NCBI GenBank assembly: GCA_021767525.1
Contig: JAASTF010000137.1
Coordinates: 1-7,808 of the forward strand
DNA from: Paracoccaceae bacterium
GTDB taxonomy: Bacteria > Pseudomonadota > Alphaproteobacteria > Rhodobacterales > Rhodobacteraceae
Direction of reading: 5' to 3'
Length of the DNA stretch: 7,808 bases
The position numbers and the translations under genes were made by a program. How positions within the stretch are numbered: position 1 is the stretch's first letter; the number at the start of each line of letters is the position of its first letter. The notes beneath the pieces were generated by a model, which was not told the origin of the DNA, did not search any database, and saw nothing but the letters and a program-made list of their open reading frames with translations. Shown piece after piece: positions 6,195-7,808 of this stretch.

Positions 6195-6202
6195 CCCGCG
6201 CC

Positions 6203-6236
6203 CCCTTGCCCCGCGCCGCGCAAGGGTGTTTACCCT
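6203..6236 (+). promoter_or_regulatory. Two overlapping, mutually exclusive hairpins ahead of the dihydroorotase-like gene
   Basis: CCCTTGC (6203-6209) pairs with GCAAGGG (6220-6226) across a ten-base loop and is followed by TGTTTA, which gives a weak terminator look. AGGGT (6223-6227) can instead pair with ACCCT (6232-6236) across GTTT. Both use bases 6223-6226, so only one can form at a time. The same stretch also contains TTGCCC (6206-6211), 17 bases before TTTACC (6229-6234), a poor promoter candidate similar in its -35 box to that of pyrB. Either an attenuator-like element or an internal promoter is possible; neither is shown. Confidence 0.3.
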
Positions 6237-6270
6237 GCCCCCGCGCCCCTCGTCCCGGAAAGGAAAGGCC

Positions 6271-7551
6271 ATGACCGCGACGCTGTTCACCAACGCCCGC
6301 CTTATCGACCCGCAGGCCGGCACCGTCACCCACGGCGCGCTGCTGGTGCGTGACGGCCGGATCGCGGGCCACGGGCCCGAACTGGCCATCCCCGACGACG
6401 CCACGGTGGTCGATTGCGGCGGGCACCACCTGGCCCCGGGCATCGTCGACCTGGGCGTGAAAGTGTGCGAACCGGGCGAACGGCACAAGGAATCCTTCCG
6501 CTCGGCCGGCCTTGCCGCGGCGGCGGGCGGGGTCACCACCATGATCACCCGCCCAGACACCGACCCGGCCATCGACAACCCCGAAACGCTGGAATTCGTC
6601 GCCCGCCGCGCCGACGGCGCCGCCCCCGTCCGCGTGCTGCCGATGGCCGCGCTGACCAAGGGCCGCCAGGGGCGCGAGATGACGGAAATCGGCTTTCTGC
6701 TCGATGCCGGCGCGGTGGCCTTCACCGATTGCGACAACGTGGTGACCGATACCAAGGTGCTGTCGCGCGCGCTGACCTATGCCCGCAGCCTGGGCGCGCT
6801 GGTGCAACTGCACCCGCAGGATCCCGGCCTGTCGAAAGGCGCCGCCGCCACCAGTGGCAAATTCGCCTCGCTGCGTGGCCTGCCCGCCGTCTCGGCCATG
6901 GCCGAACGCATGGGGCTCGACCGCGATATCGCCCTGGTCGAAATGACCGGCGCGCGCGTGCATTTCGACCAGATCACCACCGCCCGCGCCCTGCCTGCGC
7001 TGGAACGCGCCAAGAAAAACGGGCTGGACGTGACCGCCGGCACCTCGATCCACCACCTCACGCTGAACGAGCTGGACGTGGCCGACTATCGCACCTTCTA
7101 CAAGGTCAAGCCGCCCCTCCGGTCCGAGGACGACCGCCTTGCCACGGTCGAGGCGCTGCGCAGCGGGCTGATCGACATCCTCAGTTCCATGCACACGCCG
7201 CAGGACGAGGAATCCAAGCGCCTGCCCTTCGAAGAGGCCGCCAGCGGCGCCGTCGCCCTGCAAACCCTGCTGCCCGCCGCGCTGCGCCTTTTCCATTCCG
7301 GCGACCTGACCCTGCCGCAGCTTTTCCGCGCCATGGCGCTGAACCCCGCCGACAGGTTGGGCCTGCCCCAGGGTCGCCTGGCCCAAGGCGCCCCCGCCGA
7401 CCTGATCGTATTCGACGCCGGCGCGCCCTTTGTGCTGGATCGCTTCACCCTGCTGTCGAAATCGAAAAACACGCCCTTCGACGGCGCCCGCCTTCAGGGG
7501 CGGCTGCGCGCCACCTATGTCGGCGGTCAGCTTGTGCACGGAGGTCTGTGA
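6271..7551 (+). CDS. pyrX: Dihydroorotase-family protein, predicted non-catalytic (PyrX/PyrC' type)
   Basis: The 426-residue product aligns end to end with class I dihydroorotases of the amidohydrolase fold: APGIVD (55-60), SAGLAAAAGGVTTMITRPDTDPAID (two blocks across 78-102), FTDCDN (151-156), TAGTSIHHL (255-263), KVKPPLR (278-284) and the C-terminal ALNPADRLGL...GAPADLIVFD. Automated labels would call it pyrC. However, key residues are gone. The HxHxR metal and substrate motif after PG-x-x-D is G62, K64, C66. The second histidine of the VHxxH motif is Q234. The catalytic DHAPH is MHTPQ (307-311), so the aspartate is M307. H181 and H308 remain. Loss of both ligands in HxH and of the general-base aspartate makes dihydroorotase activity very unlikely. 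Pseudomonas pyrC'/pyrX encodes such an inactive homologue, required for ATCase assembly, and the pyrB linkage here fits. The start has GGAAAGGAAAGG just upstream. Confidence 0.88.
   Translation: MTATLFTNARLIDPQAGTVTHGALLVRDGRIAGHGPELAIPDDATVVDCGGHHLAPGIVDLGVKVCEPGERHKESFRSAGLAAAAGGVTTMITRPDTDPAIDNPETLEFVARRADGAAPVRVLPMAALTKGRQGREMTEIGFLLDAGAVAFTDCDNVVTDTKVLSRALTYARSLGALVQLHPQDPGLSKGAAATSGKFASLRGLPAVSAMAERMGLDRDIALVEMTGARVHFDQITTARALPALERAKKNGLDVTAGTSIHHLTLNELDVADYRTFYKVKPPLRSEDDRLATVEALRSGLIDILSSMHTPQDEESKRLPFEEAASGAVALQTLLPAALRLFHSGDLTLPQLFRAMALNPADRLGLPQGRLAQGAPADLIVFDAGAPFVLDRFTLLSKSKNTPFDGARLQGRLRATYVGGQLVHGGL
7540..7545 (+). promoter_or_regulatory. Ribosome binding site of plsY inside the end of the preceding gene
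   Basis: GGAGGT lies five bases before the plsY ATG, within the last codons of the dihydroorotase-like gene. It fixes the plsY start at 7551 and, with the TGATG junction (one shared base), suggests coupled translation. Confidence 0.7.
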
Positions 7552-7808
7552 TGCCCGCGCTTGAAACCGCCTGGCCGCTGCTGATCCTCTGGGCCGTCAT
7601 CGGCTATGGTCTGGGCTCGATCCCCTTCGGCATGGTGCTGGCCCGCGTGATGGGCCTGGGCAACCTGCGCGCTATCGGCTCGGGCAATATCGGCGCCACC
7701 AACGTGCTGCGCACCGGCAACAAGCGCGCCGCCGCGCTGACGCTGCTTCTGGATGGCGGCAAGGGGGCTGTGGCGGTTCTGCTGGCCCGCGCGCTGGCGG
7801 CCGAGGAC
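7551..7808 (+). CDS. plsY: Glycerol-3-phosphate acyltransferase PlsY, N-terminal part (cut by the window edge)
   Basis: Eighty-six codons are present; the family is usually about 200 residues, so more than half is missing. PlsY is an inner-membrane enzyme that transfers an acyl group from acyl phosphate to sn-glycerol 3-phosphate, giving lysophosphatidic acid, the first step of phospholipid synthesis in most bacteria. The first membrane helix spans about residues 8-30 and contains GSIPFG (22-27). The first conserved cytoplasmic motif is AIGSGNIGATNVLRTGNK (41-58), with the S-G-N-x-G-x-T-N-x-x-R signature. The second motif begins at DGGKGA (68-73), leading into the second helix. The start is fixed by GGAGGT and overlaps the preceding stop by one base, so plsY looks co-translated with the dihydroorotase-like gene. 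Confidence 0.95.
   Translation, partial: MPALETAWPLLILWAVIGYGLGSIPFGMVLARVMGLGNLRAIGSGNIGATNVLRTGNKRAAALTLLLDGGKGAVAVLLARALAAED

Noticed and set aside
6157..6270. Earlier ATG at 6157 for the dihydroorotase-like gene
   Set aside because: It overlaps the preceding gene, adds arginine- and proline-rich non-family sequence, and the ATG at 6271 has a strong AGGAAAGG ribosome site.
5983..7539. A 518-residue minus-strand frame opposite the dihydroorotase-like gene
   Set aside because: It is a codon-bias shadow of a strongly supported plus-strand gene, low in complexity and rich in G, R, Q, H and A.

Overview
The window is GC-rich (about two thirds G+C by eye), densely coded chromosomal DNA. Protein motifs and gene order (aspS / cfa, yqgE, pyrB ... 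dihydroorotase-like gene, plsY) suggest an alphaproteobacterium of the Rhodobacteraceae (Roseobacter/Rhodobacter group). That placement is inference from remembered family features, not a search. I see no tRNA, rRNA, CRISPR array, insertion sequence or prophage; this is core genome with an under-described gene block inside it.

Layout. Positions 1-100 hold the first 33 codons of aspS on the minus strand. A divergent 274-base spacer (101-374) carries an aspS promoter candidate, an 11-base palindrome and two strong hairpins that would lie in the cfa leader. Then come cfa (375-1604, +) and a secreted stand-alone DsbD N-terminal-domain protein (1606-2415, -), which meet tail to tail with one base between them. 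A second divergent spacer (2416-2562) precedes yqgE (2563-3129, +). From 3204 to the window end all genes run on the plus strand: pyrB (3204-4166), a tail-anchored protein of unknown function (4163-4708), three small membrane proteins of one architecture (4737-5183, 5176-5634, 5631-6194), a dihydroorotase homologue (6271-7551) and the start of plsY (7551-7808).

How it fits together. The pyrB-to-plsY genes look like one operon: most junctions overlap by 1, 4 or 8 bases, and a well-formed promoter candidate lies just before pyrB. PyrB makes carbamoyl aspartate, the committed step of pyrimidine synthesis. The dihydroorotase homologue has lost the metal-binding HxH pair, a further metal-ligand histidine and the catalytic aspartate. 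It is therefore best read as a non-catalytic PyrX/PyrC'-type partner of PyrB, which implies a true dihydroorotase elsewhere. PlsY makes lysophosphatidic acid at the inner membrane, so the operon joins nucleotide and phospholipid synthesis.

The part most worth following is 4163-6194: a predicted tail-anchored protein and three tandem proteins sharing an N-terminal L(A/E)xGE motif, a two-helix membrane hairpin and a W-x-LT(N/D)RR motif opening a beta-rich domain like bacterial PH-like (DUF304/bPH-type) proteins. They form a membrane-protein cassette inside a pyrimidine operon, with no function I can name.
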